Made by a program: the position numbers and the translations under genes. 6,150 nucleotides of DNA from Desulfobacterales bacterium. Lineage in GTDB: Bacteria > Desulfobacterota > Desulfobacteria > Desulfobacterales > UBA2174_A. The stretch is from the NCBI GenBank assembly GCA_025454075.1, contig JALOPD010000226.1:1-6150 (forward strand). The letters run 5' to 3'. Positions 5,838 through 6,150 of the stretch are shown in pieces. How positions within the stretch are numbered: position 1 is the first letter of the stretch; each line of letters begins with the position of its first letter. The notes under the pieces were generated by a model. That model was not told the DNA's origin. It saw only the letters and a program-made list of their open reading frames with translations, and made no database searches.

Positions 5838-6150
5838 ATGTTCCAGTTTGGCATTATAAAACAATCGACACGAAGCGCCGCCCGCGCCGGCGTCATGCAG
5901 ACCGCCCACGGGCCGGTGGAAACGCCGGTGTTTATGCCGGTGGGCACGCTGGGCTCGGTCAAGTCGGTCACTCCGGAAGAACTGACGGCCTGCGGCGCGC
6001 AGATCATCCTCGGCAACACCTACCATCTCTACCTGCGGCCGGGCCGCGAGGTGCTCGGCCGATTCAAGGGCCTGCACCGGTTCATGCACTGGCCGCATGC
6101 CATCCTGACCGACAGCGGCGGCTTCCAGGTGTTCTCGCTCGCCAAGCTGG
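5838..6150 (+). CDS. tgt: tRNA-guanine transglycosylase (Tgt), 3' end missing
   Basis: Tgt exchanges the wobble guanine of tRNAs for Asp, Asn, His and Tyr with the queuosine precursor preQ1, the step before QueA. The window holds the first 104 codons of a protein normally near 370-380 residues; the frame is open to the window edge. Recognisable blocks are [23 protein letters not shown] (15-37), [19 protein letters not shown] (51-69) and [16 protein letters not shown] (89-104). Asp92 in TDSGGFQ corresponds to the conserved active-site aspartate (Asp102 in the Zymomonas enzyme), and Phe96 occupies the nearby aromatic position. The zinc site and nucleophilic aspartate lie beyond the window. The ATG at 5838 gives the standard MFQF start; no good Shine-Dalgarno sequence precedes it. 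The 192-nt gap after queA contains the heptamer repeats, so a separate promoter is possible, though I see no convincing one. Confidence 0.96.
   Translation, partial: MFQFGIIKQSTRSAARAGVMQTAHGPVETPVFMPVGTLGSVKSVTPEELTACGAQIILGNTYHLYLRPGREVLGRFKGLHRFMHWPHAILTDSGGFQVFSLAKL

Overview
This window is GC-rich, densely coding bacterial DNA with a strong G/C bias at third codon positions. It carries housekeeping and transport genes. An acidic-amino-acid ABC transporter, a membrane-anchored SpoIIE-type phosphatase and a queA/tgt pair would fit an environmental proteobacterium, perhaps of the Desulfobacterota (former Deltaproteobacteria). No rRNA or other phylogenetic marker is present, so that placement is only an impression.

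Layout. (1) Positions 1-1302, + strand: the 3' part of a GltK-like permease gene, then a GltL-like ATPase gene 4 nt downstream. Together they are the inner-membrane and energising parts of a glutamate/aspartate importer. (2) Positions 1303-1579: an AT-richer gap with a 54-bp near-perfect palindrome and a plausible sigma-70 promoter. (3) Positions 1580-2577, + strand: an aspartate/glutamate racemase-family gene, followed after 20 nt by the first ~78 codons of a D-cysteine desulfhydrase/ACC deaminase-family PLP enzyme. That second gene breaks off abruptly where the next gene's 3' end begins. (4) Positions 4195-2564, - strand: a promoter, a 21-codon hydrophobic mini-ORF, and a 486-aa membrane-HAMP-SpoIIE serine phosphatase. 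(5) Positions 4246-4531, + strand: a divergent promoter and a 61-aa DUF2065 (YjeT-like) two-helix membrane protein. (6) Positions 4596-6150, + strand: queA and the 5' part of tgt, two enzymes of tRNA queuosine synthesis. They are separated by a gap with inverted arrays of a 7-bp tandem repeat.

How the genes fit together. The transporter, racemase and truncated PLP gene suggest uptake and stereochemical handling of acidic or small amino acids, now partly broken. The phosphatase is likely an output module of a regulatory (partner-switching) pathway whose partners lie outside the window. QueA and Tgt act at different steps of one tRNA modification pathway.

I found no CRISPR array, transposase, prophage gene, tRNA, rRNA or clear intrinsic terminator, and nothing that amounts to a new multi-gene system. 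The most unusual items are the truncated PLP gene with its sharp junction, the mini-ORF that shares a frame with the phosphatase across a single TGA, and the two intergenic repeat structures.
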